Below the pieces are notes generated by a model that saw nothing but the letters and a program-made list of their open reading frames with translations, was not told the DNA's origin and searched no databases. Position numbers and translations under genes: made by a program. DNA of 17,722 nt, taken from NCBI GenBank assembly GCA_947628765.1, contig CANRBD010000012.1, positions 1 through 17,722 on the forward strand, read 5' to 3'. The stretch comes from an uncultured Bacilli bacterium. GTDB taxonomy: Bacteria > Bacillota_I > Bacilli_A > RF39 > UBA660. Shown in pieces: positions 1-9,110 of this stretch. Positions within the stretch are counted from its first letter, which is position 1, and the number at the start of each line of letters is the position of its first letter.

Positions 1-3
1 TCG

Positions 4-14
4 CACCTCTCTTT
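4..14 (-). promoter_or_regulatory. Possible ribosome binding site of a gene beyond the left edge
   Basis: The last bases at the left edge read AAAGAGAGGTG on the minus strand, which resembles the Shine-Dalgarno sites of this window. A gene downstream of rpoC may therefore start just outside the window. No start codon or protein can be confirmed here. The rest of 1-98 is AT-rich spacer. An open frame crosses it on the minus strand, but it has no supported start. Confidence 0.25.
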
Positions 15-98
15 CTAGCCCCTTCATATAAAACATACCCTAAAAATAACCTAAATTCCTGCTTTTTTTCTAAATTTTCAAAATTCTCTTTTTTGCAC

Positions 99-127
99 AA
101 AAAAACTAATGGATTAATCCATTAGTT
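99..127 (-). terminator. Intrinsic terminator of rpoC, overlapping its stop codon
   Basis: A perfect 24-base palindrome (104-127) forms a 10-bp stem with a TTAA loop. It is followed on the minus strand by seven T residues (99-105, partly shared with the stem base). The rpoC stop codon TAA (114-116) lies in the loop, and the last codons of rpoC form the 5' arm. Only two of the stem pairs come from a GG/CC block, so strength is moderate, but the shape and T tract are standard for factor-independent termination. Confidence 0.8.
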
Positions 128-3100
128 CTTGTTCTAAAGCCTCAAGAGGCTCTTCTTGTAATAATTCGTTTTCTAAAGTGTATTCACTTTCACGATATTG
201 TTTAGCCCCGGTACCAGCAGGAATAAGTTTTCCGATAATAACATTTTCTTTTAAACCGTTTAACATATCTACTCTACCGTGAACTGCAGCATCTGTTAAA
301 ATTCTAGTCGTTTCTTGAAATGATGCCGCTGATAAGAAGGAATCTGTTTCAAGTGAAGCTTTAGTAATACCTAATAATACAGGTTTACCAGTAGCTGGTC
401 TTTTACCTTCTAAGATTAATTTTTTATTAATATCTGTAAAGTGATTTATATCAATCATGGTTCCAGGCAAGAATAATGAATCACCTGAAAGAACAATTTT
501 AATTTTAGAAATCATACGTTTAGCGATAATTTCAATATGTTTATCACTAACTTCAACACCTTGAGAACGATAAACTTTTTGAATTTCACTTAAAATATAT
601 TCTTGAACAGTAATAGGGTCAGTAACAACTAGTAATTCTTTAGGGTTAATAGCCCCTCTAGTTAATTTTTGACCAGCTTTAACTTCCTGCCCTACTTCAA
701 CTACAACATCAACACCATAATTGGTAGAATGTTCTTTAGTTTCGATATCATTTTTAACTGAAATTTTAAAGTGTCCACCCTCATCTTCAATCTTAGTTAC
801 AACACCATTGATTTCGGCAATGGTAGCTTTACCTTTTGGATTACGGGCTTCAAAAATTTCTTGAACACGAGGTAAACCTTGAGTAATATCTTCGCCACCA
901 GCAACTCCACCAGTATTGAAGTTTTTCATAGTAAGCTGTGTACCAGGTTCACCGATTGATTGAGCAGCCATAATACCTACAGCTTCGCCGATTTCTACTT
1001 CAGAACCTGTAGCTAAATTACGTCCATAACATTTGCGACATACGCCATGTTCTGATCTACAAGTAAGAACGCTTCTAATTGGTACTTGTTTAATTCCAGC
1101 TTTAACAATTTTTTCGGCGATTGTTTCGGTAATATAAGTATCTTTATCATACATAACTTCTTTAGTCTCTGGATTAACAATTTTCTTACTAGTATATCTA
1201 CCAGTAATACGTTCTTCTAATGACTCAATTAAAGTACCATCAGAATTTAAAATTTCTGTTGCCATAATACCTTGGTCAGTACCACAATCATCTTCTCTTA
1301 CGATAACATCTTGGACAACATCAACTAAACGTCTAGTTAAATATCCAGCATCAGCTGTTTTAAGAGCTGTATCAACGGCTCCCTTACGTGTACCATGGGT
1401 AGAAGTGAAGAATTCAGAAACTGTAACTCCTTCACTAAATGATGAGATAATTGGAATTTCAACATAATCACCAGTTGGCTTATTCATGATACCACGCATA
1501 CCAGCTAACTGACCATATTCTTTAATAGAGCCACGAGCTTTAGAATCAATCATCATACTAATTGAAGATTCTGGATGATCTTTAAGCCATTTTTCGAGGT
1601 CTTCATAGACATCATCTTTAGCTTTGAACCATGTATCAATAACTCTATCATATCTTTCTTTATCCGTAATTAAACCACGTTTAAATTGCTTGTTAATAGC
1701 ATCGACTTTTTCTTGGGCTTTTTCAACCACTTCTTTTTTGATTTTACTTTCTTCAACATCAGCGATGGAAAAACTAATACCAGATAAAGTTGAATATTTA
1801 AACCCTAAATCTTTAATTGCATCAAGCATAACTGAAGTTTCCGTAGTATGATATCTCTTATAAATTTGTGAAATTAACTCACCTAAAGCACTTTTGTTTA
1901 AGGCTGGTGCGAGTGGCATAGCCTTAATTTCCTCTGGAATATTTTTGCCTTTATCGATGAAATATTTAGCTGGAGTAATATTTTTAAGGTTAGTCTGACT
2001 ACCATCATTTACATATTGGAATGTATCTGGAAAAACATCATTAAAAATTAATTTACCAGGCGTAGTCACTAAATATTTATCCATGTATTTATCTGGAAAA
2101 ATCTTATGTCTAAAAGATTTTACGGGAACAGCAATACGGGTGTGCAAAGTAATTTCTCCTCTTTGGTGTGACATAATCGCATCATTACTATTTTTATAAA
2201 CCCTACCTTCACCTTCTAAACCAGCTTTTTCCATTGTTAAATAATAGTTACCTAAAACCATATCCTGTGAAGGTGTAGTAATAGGTTCACCATTTTTAGG
2301 TGAAAGAATATTGTTCGCACCTAACATTAAAATTCTAGCTTCGGCTTGGGCTTCTTTACTAATAGGTACGTGAACCGCCATCTGGTCACCATCGAAGTCC
2401 GCGTTGAAAGCTGTACATACAAGTGGATGTAGTCTAATCGCTTTACCTTCAATTAATTTAGGTTCAAATGCTTGAATACCTAATCTATGAAGTGTTGGAG
2501 CACGATTTAATAAAACTGGATGTTCTTTTATTTTTTCTTCAACAATATCCCATACTCTTTCATCTTGATTTTCAATCATTCTTTTAGCGGCTTTAATATT
2601 GCTAGCAATTTCTTTAGTAACTAAGCCATTAATAACATGTGGTTTAAATAACTCTAAAGCCATTTCTTTTGGAATACCACACTCATACATTTTAAGTGAT
2701 GGTCCAACCACAATAACTGAACGAGCTGAATAATCAACACGTTTACCAAGTAAATTTTGACGGAAACGTCCTTGTTTACCTTTAAGCATACTAGCTAAAG
2801 ATTTTAAAGGTCTATTACCAGGTCCAGTTATATTTTTACCACGTCTACCATTATCAAATAAAGCATCAACAGCTTCTTGAAGCATACGCTTTTCATTTTG
2901 AATGATTATTGAAGGCGCTCCTAAATCAATTAATTTTTTAAGACGATTATTACGATTAATAACTCTTCGATATAAATCATTTAAATCAGAAGTAGCAAAT
3001 CTTCCACCATCTAATTGAATCATTGGTCTAAGTTCTGGTGGAATAACTGGAAGGGCATCCAAAATCATCCACTCTGGCTTATTACCTGATTCTAAGAAAG

Positions 3101-3749
3101 CATCTAAAACATCTAAACGTTTAATTAAACGTACACGTTTTTGACTAGATGTATCTTTAATTTCATCAATTTGAGCTTTGATATCAGCCACTTCTTTTTC
3201 AAGATCTACTTCTTTAAGTAACTCTTTAATAGCTTCGGCTCCCATCCCTACTCTAAATGATGAACCATATTTTTCTAAATATGAACGGTATTCTTTATCA
3301 CTTATTGTTTGTTTTTTCTCTAAAGGAGTATCCCCTGGATCTAAAACAACATAAGAAACAAAGTATAATACTTCTTCAAGTTCTCGAGGTGACATATCTA
3401 AAACTAAACCCATCCTAGAAGGTACACCTTTAAAGAACCAAATATGTGATACTGGAGTTGCAAGCTCGATATGACCCATACGTTCACGACGAACTTTAGC
3501 TTTAGTAACTTCAACTCCGCAACGATCACAAATTATATTTTTATATCTAAGTCTCTTGTATTTTCCGCAAGCACACTCAAAGTCTTTAGTAGGACCAAAA
3601 ATTTTTTCACAAAATAGTCCATCACGTTCTGGTTTTAAAGTACGATAATTCATTGTTTCCGCTTTTTTGACCTCACCGTAAGACCAAGAACGAATTTTTT
3701 CTGGTGAGGCGATAGCAATTCTTAAGCCTTCAAAACTATTAGCATCCAT
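114..3749 (-). CDS. rpoC: DNA-directed RNA polymerase subunit beta'
   Basis: This is the large catalytic subunit of RNA polymerase, 1211 residues, close to the usual length in Bacillota. The N-terminal zinc site is complete (C59, C61, C74, C77). The catalytic magnesium loop NADFDGDQM lies near residue 450. The second zinc site has Cys near 821, 896, 903 and 906. The trigger-loop region with AAQSIGEPGTQLTM lies near residues 920-935. Its ATG shares one base with the rpoB stop (TAATG), and its Shine-Dalgarno GGAAGGGG lies inside the last rpoB codons, so the two subunits are probably translationally coupled. It is the last gene of the cluster in this window and ends in an intrinsic terminator. 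It looks intact and ordinary. Confidence 0.99.
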   Translation of the reverse strand: MDANSFEGLRIAIASPEKIRSWSYGEVKKAETMNYRTLKPERDGLFCEKIFGPTKDFECACGKYKRLRYKNIICDRCGVEVTKAKVRRERMGHIELATPVSHIWFFKGVPSRMGLVLDMSPRELEEVLYFVSYVVLDPGDTPLEKKQTISDKEYRSYLEKYGSSFRVGMGAEAIKELLKEVDLEKEVADIKAQIDEIKDTSSQKRVRLIKRLDVLDAFLESGNKPEWMILDALPVIPPELRPMIQLDGGRFATSDLNDLYRRVINRNNRLKKLIDLGAPSIIIQNEKRMLQEAVDALFDNGRRGKNITGPGNRPLKSLASMLKGKQGRFRQNLLGKRVDYSARSVIVVGPSLKMYECGIPKEMALELFKPHVINGLVTKEIASNIKAAKRMIENQDERVWDIVEEKIKEHPVLLNRAPTLHRLGIQAFEPKLIEGKAIRLHPLVCTAFNADFDGDQMAVHVPISKEAQAEARILMLGANNILSPKNGEPITTPSQDMVLGNYYLTMEKAGLEGEGRVYKNSNDAIMSHQRGEITLHTRIAVPVKSFRHKIFPDKYMDKYLVTTPGKLIFNDVFPDTFQYVNDGSQTNLKNITPAKYFIDKGKNIPEEIKAMPLAPALNKSALGELISQIYKRYHTTETSVMLDAIKDLGFKYSTLSGISFSIADVEESKIKKEVVEKAQEKVDAINKQFKRGLITDKERYDRVIDTWFKAKDDVYEDLEKWLKDHPESSISMMIDSKARGSIKEYGQLAGMRGIMNKPTGDYVEIPIISSFSEGVTVSEFFTSTHGTRKGAVDTALKTADAGYLTRRLVDVVQDVIVREDDCGTDQGIMATEILNSDGTLIESLEERITGRYTSKKIVNPETKEVMYDKDTYITETIAEKIVKAGIKQVPIRSVLTCRSEHGVCRKCYGRNLATGSEVEIGEAVGIMAAQSIGEPGTQLTMKNFNTGGVAGGEDITQGLPRVQEIFEARNPKGKATIAEINGVVTKIEDEGGHFKISVKNDIETKEHSTNYGVDVVVEVGQEVKAGQKLTRGAINPKELLVVTDPITVQEYILSEIQKVYRSQGVEVSDKHIEIIAKRMISKIKIVLSGDSLFLPGTMIDINHFTDINKKLILEGKRPATGKPVLLGITKASLETDSFLSAASFQETTRILTDAAVHGRVDMLNGLKENVIIGKLIPAGTGAKQYRESEYTLENELLQEEPLEALEQELMD

Positions 3750-6700
3750 TACTTATCATCCCCTTCCAGAATTTCTTCATCTAATGGCGAACTTAGATTT
3801 TCCTCATCAAACTCATCATCATATGAATCTTGAATTTCTTCTTCTAATTCATTATTTAGTGATGAATCCTCATCTAAGTTGGCATCTTCCTCACTATCTA
3901 ATTCATTAGATAATTCGTTTTCGCCTTGTTCGCTATTTTTTTTCGTTTTTAAAATTTCACTTTCCAAATCAGATTCAACTACAAAGCTATCTTTTTCGGC
4001 TTCTTCTAAATCTTTAAGCTCGACAAATTCACCATTTTCATTTAAAACTGTAATATCAAGTCCTAATGCTTGGAATTCTTTAATAACAACTCTAAAGCTT
4101 TCTGGAACACCTGATTTAGGAAGTTCTTCACCTTTAACTAAAGCTTCATAAACTTTAACACGGCCAGTGACATCATCTGATTTAATCGTCATCATTTCTT
4201 GTAAGATATTGGCAGCTCCATAAGCATATAAAGCCCAAACCTCCATCTCACCAAAACGTTGTCCACCGAATTGTGCTTTACCACCAAGTGGTTGCTGGGT
4301 AACTAATGAGTATGGTCCTGTTGAACGCGCATGTAGTTTATCATCAACCATGTGGTCAAGTTTAACCATATACATTACTCCGACAGCAATACGGTTATCA
4401 AAAGGTTCACCTGTACGACCATCATATAAAGTCATCTTACCATCAGTAGGTAAATTAGCTTCTTCTAAGGCTTCGATAATTTCTTCTCTTTTAGCACCAT
4501 CGAAAACTGGTGTTGCAATATGAACATTTAATGACTTAGCAGCCATTCCTAAATGTAATTCTAAAATTTGGCCAATATTCATACGTGATGGTACGCCAAG
4601 TGGATTAAGTAAAACATCAACTGTTGTACCATCTTCCATATATGGCATATCTTCTTCTGGTAAGATTAAAGATATAACACCTTTATTTCCGTGACGTCCG
4701 GCCATTTTATCACCAACTGAGATTTTTCTCTTTTGGGCGATATAGACACGGATTTTTTTACTAACACCAGCAGGAAGTTCATCACCATTTTCTTTAGTTA
4801 GAATTTGAATGTCATGAACAATTCCGCCACCGCCGTGTTGTACACGTAATGAAGTATCTCTAACTTCACGTGTTTTTTCACCGAAAATAGCATGTAATAA
4901 TTTTTCTTCACTCGTAAGTTCGGCCATACCTTTAGGGGTAACTTTACCTACTAAAATATCATCATCTTTAACTTCGGTACCAATACGAACAATACCATTT
5001 TCATCTAAGTTTTTACGAGCTTCTTCACTAACGTTAGGAATATCTCTAGTAAATTCCTCGGTACCTAATTTCGTATCACGGCATTCAATTTCGTAATCTT
5101 TAATATGAATTGAAGTATAAGCATCATCTTTAACTAATCTTTCATTTAAAACGACAGCATCCTCATAGTTATAACCATCAAAATTGACAAAAGCCACTGT
5201 TACGTTGCGACCTAAAGCCATTTCTCCTTGATCCGTACTTGGACCATCGGCAATAACCTCACCACGTTTAATTTTTTCACCTTTTTTAACTATTGGCACT
5301 TGGTGATAGCAAGTACCGGCATTGCTTTTTTCAAAGCCAGATAAGTAATAAGTATCTGTTTCTTTTTTATTCTTAATAATTATTTTTCTAGCATCGACAT
5401 ATTCCACTACACCATCAGCTTTAGCGGTAATCACGGCACCAGAATCACGAGCGGCAATCGCTTCTACACCCGTTCCAATTAAAGGTGCTTCGGTTTTAAT
5501 AAGTGGAATAGCTTGACGTTGCATGTTAGCTCCCATTAATGCACGTTTACCATCATCGTGTTCCAAAAATGGAATTCCACTAGTAGTTATTGAAATTACT
5601 TGTTGTGGAGAAACATCCATATAATCGATTTTCTCTTTTTCAATCATCATTGTATCAGTTTGATATCTGACAGTTTCTCTTTCATTAACAATATTACCAG
5701 TTTCATCAAGTGGAATCGTCGCTGGAGCGATATAATAATCTAATTCTTCATCAGCTGTCATATACCTAATTTCATCGGTAACATGAGCATTTTCTACCTT
5801 ACGATAAGGTGTCATAATAAAACCATATTCATCAACCTTAGCGTAACTAGCTAAAGAAGTAATAAGTCCAATGTTTGGTCCTTCTGGAGATTCAACTGGG
5901 CATAATCTACCGTAATGTGATGGATTTACGTCACGTACTTCCATACCTGCTCTATCTCTTGAAAGTCCTCCTGGACCTAATGATGAAAGTCTTCTTTTAT
6001 GAGTAAGTTCAGCCACGGGATTGATTTGATCCATGAATTGTGAGAGTTGTGAAGAACCAAAGAATTCTTTGATAGCGGCTGTAAGTGGGCGGATATTAAT
6101 TAAGCTTTTAGGGGTAACTTCATTAATATCTTGCGTACTCATACGGTCTCTAATCATTCTTTCGATACGGCTAACTCCAACTCTAAATTGATTTTGTAAA
6201 AGTTCTCCGACTTGTCTTACACGTCTATTTGATAAATGATCGATTTCATCAAATGAACCAATACCTTCAAGTAAATTTAAATAATAAGATACTGAAGCAT
6301 AAATATCTGAAATAGTAAGACGTTTAATTTCCGTATTTTGATCATTACCGATAATAGTCACTACTTTATCTTTATTTAATTTAGAATAAACTTTAATTGT
6401 TTGTATTTCATTATAAGTATCTAAATCAGTATTGATTAATACTTCTTTTTTATTATAACCTTCAGCAAAAATAGGTTTTAATTCTTCTAAAAGTTCTTTA
6501 GTTACTACATCGCCTTCTTTAGCAATCGTTTTTTTGTCGACTTTAATCGTTTCAGCTAACGTGCATCCTAAAAGACGATCAACAATATTTAATTTTTTGT
6601 TGAATTTATATCTTCCAACTTTCTCTAAATTATATCTAAATGCGTCAAAAAATCTTGTAATAAGTTGATTTTTCGCACTTTCTAAAGTAGATGGTTCGCC

Positions 6701-7429
6701 AGGACGTAATTTGGAATGAATATCGATTAAAGCTTCATCGGTATTTTTATTAGTATCTTTTTCAATAGTTTTAAGTAAATATTCATCTTCACCAAATAAT
6801 GAGATAATATCCGCATCACTAGAAAGACCGACAGCTCTTAATAGTGTCGTAATTGGTACTTTTCTCGTACGATCGATTCTGACATAAACAACATCTCTAG
6901 CGTCAGTTTCATATTCAAGCCAAGTTCCTCTTGATGGAATAATTTGTCCTGAAGTGGTTACTTTACCATTTTTCTTATCAACTTCTTTACCAAAGTAAAC
7001 AGAAGGTGATCTAACTAATTGAGATACAATAACCCTTTCAGCACCATTAATAATAAATGAACCACTTTCTGTCATAATTGGCATATCGCCTAAATAAATT
7101 TCTTGTTCTTTGACTTCACCAGTTTCCACATTAAAAAGTCTCGCCTCAACTTTAAGTGGAGCCGCATAAGTCGCATCTCGATCTTTACACTGTTTGATAG
7201 AATATCTTGGTTCATCGAATGAATAATCGCCAAATTCTAACGACAAATTTCCAGTGAAACTTTCCACTGGAAAAATATCATCAAAGACTTCCTGTATTCC
7301 TTCCGTTAAAAACCAATTATATGATTCCTTTTGAATGTCTAATAGCCCTTTTAATTCGATGGCATTTTTAGTTTTACCGTAACTTCTTCTCTCGCGATTT
7401 TTGTTAATTTTTTGAATTGTATAAGCCAA
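3749..7429 (-). CDS. rpoB: DNA-directed RNA polymerase subunit beta
   Basis: This is the second large catalytic subunit of RNA polymerase, 1226 residues. The start is TTG (7427-7429), preceded by GGGGTG at 6-base spacing; no ATG fits better. The rifampicin pocket lies near residues 458-484 and keeps the residues of sensitive enzymes. In E. coli numbering these are Q513, D516, H526 and S531, seen in QFMDQ, THKRR and RLSSLG. The switch and catalytic regions (GRHGNKG, GGKAQFGGQRFGEMEVWAL) are present. From about residue 1140 the chain continues into a roughly 90-residue, very acidic, probably disordered tail rich in Glu, Asp, Ser and Asn. It overlaps rpoC by one base and is driven by its own consensus promoter. 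Confidence 0.99.
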   Translation of the reverse strand: MAYTIQKINKNRERRSYGKTKNAIELKGLLDIQKESYNWFLTEGIQEVFDDIFPVESFTGNLSLEFGDYSFDEPRYSIKQCKDRDATYAAPLKVEARLFNVETGEVKEQEIYLGDMPIMTESGSFIINGAERVIVSQLVRSPSVYFGKEVDKKNGKVTTSGQIIPSRGTWLEYETDARDVVYVRIDRTRKVPITTLLRAVGLSSDADIISLFGEDEYLLKTIEKDTNKNTDEALIDIHSKLRPGEPSTLESAKNQLITRFFDAFRYNLEKVGRYKFNKKLNIVDRLLGCTLAETIKVDKKTIAKEGDVVTKELLEELKPIFAEGYNKKEVLINTDLDTYNEIQTIKVYSKLNKDKVVTIIGNDQNTEIKRLTISDIYASVSYYLNLLEGIGSFDEIDHLSNRRVRQVGELLQNQFRVGVSRIERMIRDRMSTQDINEVTPKSLINIRPLTAAIKEFFGSSQLSQFMDQINPVAELTHKRRLSSLGPGGLSRDRAGMEVRDVNPSHYGRLCPVESPEGPNIGLITSLASYAKVDEYGFIMTPYRKVENAHVTDEIRYMTADEELDYYIAPATIPLDETGNIVNERETVRYQTDTMMIEKEKIDYMDVSPQQVISITTSGIPFLEHDDGKRALMGANMQRQAIPLIKTEAPLIGTGVEAIAARDSGAVITAKADGVVEYVDARKIIIKNKKETDTYYLSGFEKSNAGTCYHQVPIVKKGEKIKRGEVIADGPSTDQGEMALGRNVTVAFVNFDGYNYEDAVVLNERLVKDDAYTSIHIKDYEIECRDTKLGTEEFTRDIPNVSEEARKNLDENGIVRIGTEVKDDDILVGKVTPKGMAELTSEEKLLHAIFGEKTREVRDTSLRVQHGGGGIVHDIQILTKENGDELPAGVSKKIRVYIAQKRKISVGDKMAGRHGNKGVISLILPEEDMPYMEDGTTVDVLLNPLGVPSRMNIGQILELHLGMAAKSLNVHIATPVFDGAKREEIIEALEEANLPTDGKMTLYDGRTGEPFDNRIAVGVMYMVKLDHMVDDKLHARSTGPYSLVTQQPLGGKAQFGGQRFGEMEVWALYAYGAANILQEMMTIKSDDVTGRVKVYEALVKGEELPKSGVPESFRVVIKEFQALGLDITVLNENGEFVELKDLEEAEKDSFVVESDLESEILKTKKNSEQGENELSNELDSEEDANLDEDSSLNNELEEEIQDSYDDEFDEENLSSPLDEEILEGDDK

Positions 7430-7461
7430 ATTTTCACCCCTATAACCTAGATTTTTTTAGT

Positions 7462-7486
7462 TGTATACACCGAAGCAAAGTATACA
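7462..7486 (-). other. Stem-loop in the rpoB leader
   Basis: TGTATAC and GTATACA form a 7-bp stem around an 11-base loop in the 5' untranslated region of rpoB, between the promoter and the TTG start. There is no T tract after it, so it is not an intrinsic terminator. It could stabilise the mRNA or serve as a protein site. The sequence alone does not show a function. Confidence 0.35.
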
Positions 7487-7499
7487 TCGCCAATTTATA

Positions 7500-7528
7500 A
7501 TTATAAATTATGATGCGCAAATTGTCAA
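7500..7528 (-). promoter_or_regulatory. Consensus housekeeping promoter for rpoBC
   Basis: A perfect -35 TTGACA (7523-7528), a 17-base spacer and a perfect -10 TATAAT (7500-7505) read toward rpoB. The -35 box overlaps the TGA stop of the upstream methyltransferase gene. The -10 sits in an 18-base perfect palindrome (7492-7509), which could be an operator or just AT-rich chance. The predicted leader is about 65 nucleotides. Confidence 0.9.
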
Positions 7529-8109
7529 TACTTTTTCGCGCATATTATATAAAAACCTTTATTTTTAGTAATAACCTCTGCATTATAGGTTTCACTTAAA
7601 TCTTTATAAAGTGATTTTGCACCCTGATCCTTATTAACTACTAACCAAAGCTCGCCACCACTTTTTAAAAAATTATTTGCTTCAAATAATATTTTATATA
7701 AGATTTTTTTACCAACTCTAATTGGTGGATTGGTAATAATATAATCGTATTTTTTGGTAATGTTTTCATATACATCACTTTTAAATACATTTGTTTCTAC
7801 GTTATTTATCCCGGAATTTTCTAACGCTAATTTTAAACTGCGTTCATTAATATCTACCATATCGACAAAAGATTCTGTTTCTTTAGCTATAAAAATTCCA
7901 ATAGGACCATAACCACAGCCAAAGTCTAAAACATCCCCTTTTATTTTTTCTAAAGGTAAACTTTCTAAAAGTGTCCTAGTCCCATAGTCCAAACCGCTTT
8001 TAGAAAATACACCATTATCAACTTTAAAAGTATAATCTCTGTTTTTTATTTTAACATTGATTTTTTTCGGATTACTACTAACACAATCATTAGTAAAATA
8101 ATGCGCCAT
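7525..8109 (-). CDS. ybxB: RsmC-like class I SAM-dependent methyltransferase
   Basis: This 194-residue single-domain methyltransferase resembles the catalytic half of RsmC, the 16S rRNA guanine-N2 methyltransferase. The SAM-binding motif I is VLDFGCGYGPIG (60-71), the acidic end of strand 2 is VDIN (85-88), and the NPPI catalytic motif is at 127-130, typical of enzymes that methylate an exocyclic amine. B. subtilis carries the equivalent gene ybxB at the same place, between rplL and rpoB, which supports orthology. E. coli RsmC is much longer (about 340 residues) because it has a second, degenerate domain that is absent here. The start is ATG with AAGGAG just upstream. The stop is TGA. A ribosomal RNA target is inferred from family and context only. 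Confidence 0.88.
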   Translation of the reverse strand: MAHYFTNDCVSSNPKKINVKIKNRDYTFKVDNGVFSKSGLDYGTRTLLESLPLEKIKGDVLDFGCGYGPIGIFIAKETESFVDMVDINERSLKLALENSGINNVETNVFKSDVYENITKKYDYIITNPPIRVGKKILYKILFEANNFLKSGGELWLVVNKDQGAKSLYKDLSETYNAEVITKNKGFYIICAKKY

Positions 8110-8129
8110 ATTTTCTCCTTTTATTAAAC

Positions 8130-8171
8130 AGCTAAAGCCCGCACTTATATTTCAAAATGCAGGCTTAAGCT
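8130..8171 (-). terminator. Stem-loop between rplL and ybxB, possible attenuator
   Basis: Arms at 8158-8171 and 8130-8143 pair over 14 positions with one mismatch and one G-U pair around a 14-base loop. The core is AAGCCTGCA against TGCGGGCTT. Only GTTT follows, so termination would be weak. It probably lowers transcription into ybxB/rpoB or protects the 3' end of the abundant rplJ-rplL message. This resembles the known partial attenuation between rplL and rpoB in E. coli, but the function here is inferred. Confidence 0.5.
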
Positions 8172-8185
8172 TATAAATATTATCA

Positions 8186-8560
8186 TTATTTGATTTCAAC
8201 AGTAGCGCCAGCTTCTTCGAATTTAGCTTTAATTTCGTTAGCTTCATCAGCACTAATGTTTTCTTTAACATTACCACCATTATCAGCGATATCTTTAGCT
8301 TCTTTAAGTCCAAGACCAGTATAATCACGAACTAATTTAATAACTGGAATTTTGTTTCCACCAGCACTTGTTAAAACAACAGTAACTGTACTAGAACCAG
8401 CATCAGCTGTCGCAGCGTCTGATGCAGCTGGAGCCGCTACAGCTACAGCGCTTGGATCGACACCAAATTCCTCCTTCATAGCGTCTACTAATTCTTTAAC
8501 TTCAAGAATGCTCATTTCTTTTAATCCTTCGATAAATTCTTCTTTTGTAAATTTTGCCAT
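8186..8560 (-). CDS. rplL: 50S ribosomal protein L7/L12
   Basis: This acidic stalk protein of 124 residues is present as dimers bound to L10 and recruits translation GTPases to the ribosome. The N-terminal dimerisation helices (residues 1-35, ending near EEFGVDPSAV) lead into an Ala-rich hinge (about 38-55). The C-terminal factor-binding domain follows, with the signature SAGGNKIPVIKLVRDYTGLGLKEAK and a C-terminal EEAGATVEIK. The start ATG is preceded by AAAGGAGG at 9-base spacing. It follows rplJ by 23 bases and must share its transcript and L10-leader control. All expected features are present. Confidence 0.98.
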   Translation of the reverse strand: MAKFTKEEFIEGLKEMSILEVKELVDAMKEEFGVDPSAVAVAAPAASDAATADAGSSTVTVVLTSAGGNKIPVIKLVRDYTGLGLKEAKDIADNGGNVKENISADEANEIKAKFEEAGATVEIK

Positions 8561-8583
8561 TTTTCTTTTCCTCCTTTATAAAA

Positions 8584-9078
8584 TTATTTTTCTTCTAATT
8601 GTTTGCCATATAAATCTAAGCAAATAGATAAATCTCTTACTGTTCCTAAAAGTCCACCAGCAAGCATTGTAAGTAGGCCTTCTCTTGATGGAATAGTAGA
8701 AAGTTGTTTTAATTTTGCTTCATCAGCAATCTCACCTTCGACAATACCAACTTTAAGTATTAAAGCTGGATGTTCTTTAGCAAATTCGCTTAAAGTTTTA
8801 ATTGGAGCTACCGCATCAGTTCCAAAAGCAATAGCTTTAGGTCCTTCTAGGTGTTCATCCAAATCAATCTTTAATCCTGAAAATGCTCGTTTAACCAATG
8901 TATTTTTGTAAATTTTGAAATCTGAACCGCTTTCTTTTAACGCTCTTCTTAGCTCATTAGTATCCATGGCTGTAAGGCCTTGATATTCAAAAAGAACGAT
9001 GGAATTTGCTTCTTCAGTTTTCTTTGCAATTTCATTAATGATTTCTTGCTTTTTGTCTAAGATTTTTTGATTAGCCAA
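8584..9078 (-). CDS. rplJ: 50S ribosomal protein L10
   Basis: This 164-residue protein anchors the L7/L12 stalk to 23S rRNA. The family pattern is clear: an N-terminal RNA-binding domain (VLFEYQGLTAMDTNELRRAL; FKIYKNTLVKRA near residues 54-65), then a middle region ending in IPSREGLL, then a C-terminal helix for L7/L12 dimers. The start is TTG (9076-9078), placed by AAGGAGG 7 to 8 bases upstream; the encoded start MANQKILDKK matches family N-termini. It is the first gene after an L10 leader and an own promoter in the 3' end of rplA. L10, in complex with L7/L12, is therefore expected to repress its own operon. Confidence 0.97.
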   Translation of the reverse strand: MANQKILDKKQEIINEIAKKTEEANSIVLFEYQGLTAMDTNELRRALKESGSDFKIYKNTLVKRAFSGLKIDLDEHLEGPKAIAFGTDAVAPIKTLSEFAKEHPALILKVGIVEGEIADEAKLKQLSTIPSREGLLTMLAGGLLGTVRDLSICLDLYGKQLEEK

Positions 9079-9110
9079 CTTTACACCTCCTTATGCTTAT
9101 TTACGCCGTT

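Noticed and set aside
1..98. Open minus-strand frame of about 33 codons running off the left edge
   Set aside because: It begins in the rpoC terminator T tract with no ribosome binding site; a Shine-Dalgarno-like site at 4-14 suggests the next gene starts beyond the edge.
1624..1851. Plus-strand ORF of 75 codons inside rpoC
   Set aside because: It is antisense to a strongly conserved rpoC region, has no ribosome binding site, and its Ser/Leu-rich composition mirrors the codons of the real gene.
3879..4151. Plus-strand ORF of 90 codons opposite the acidic tail of rpoB
   Set aside because: The Ser/Phe-rich translation is the complement of the Glu/Asp codons of the tail; no start signal.
8352..8911. 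Plus-strand ORFs opposite rplL and rplJ
   Set aside because: Antisense shadows of conserved ribosomal protein genes, with no start signals.
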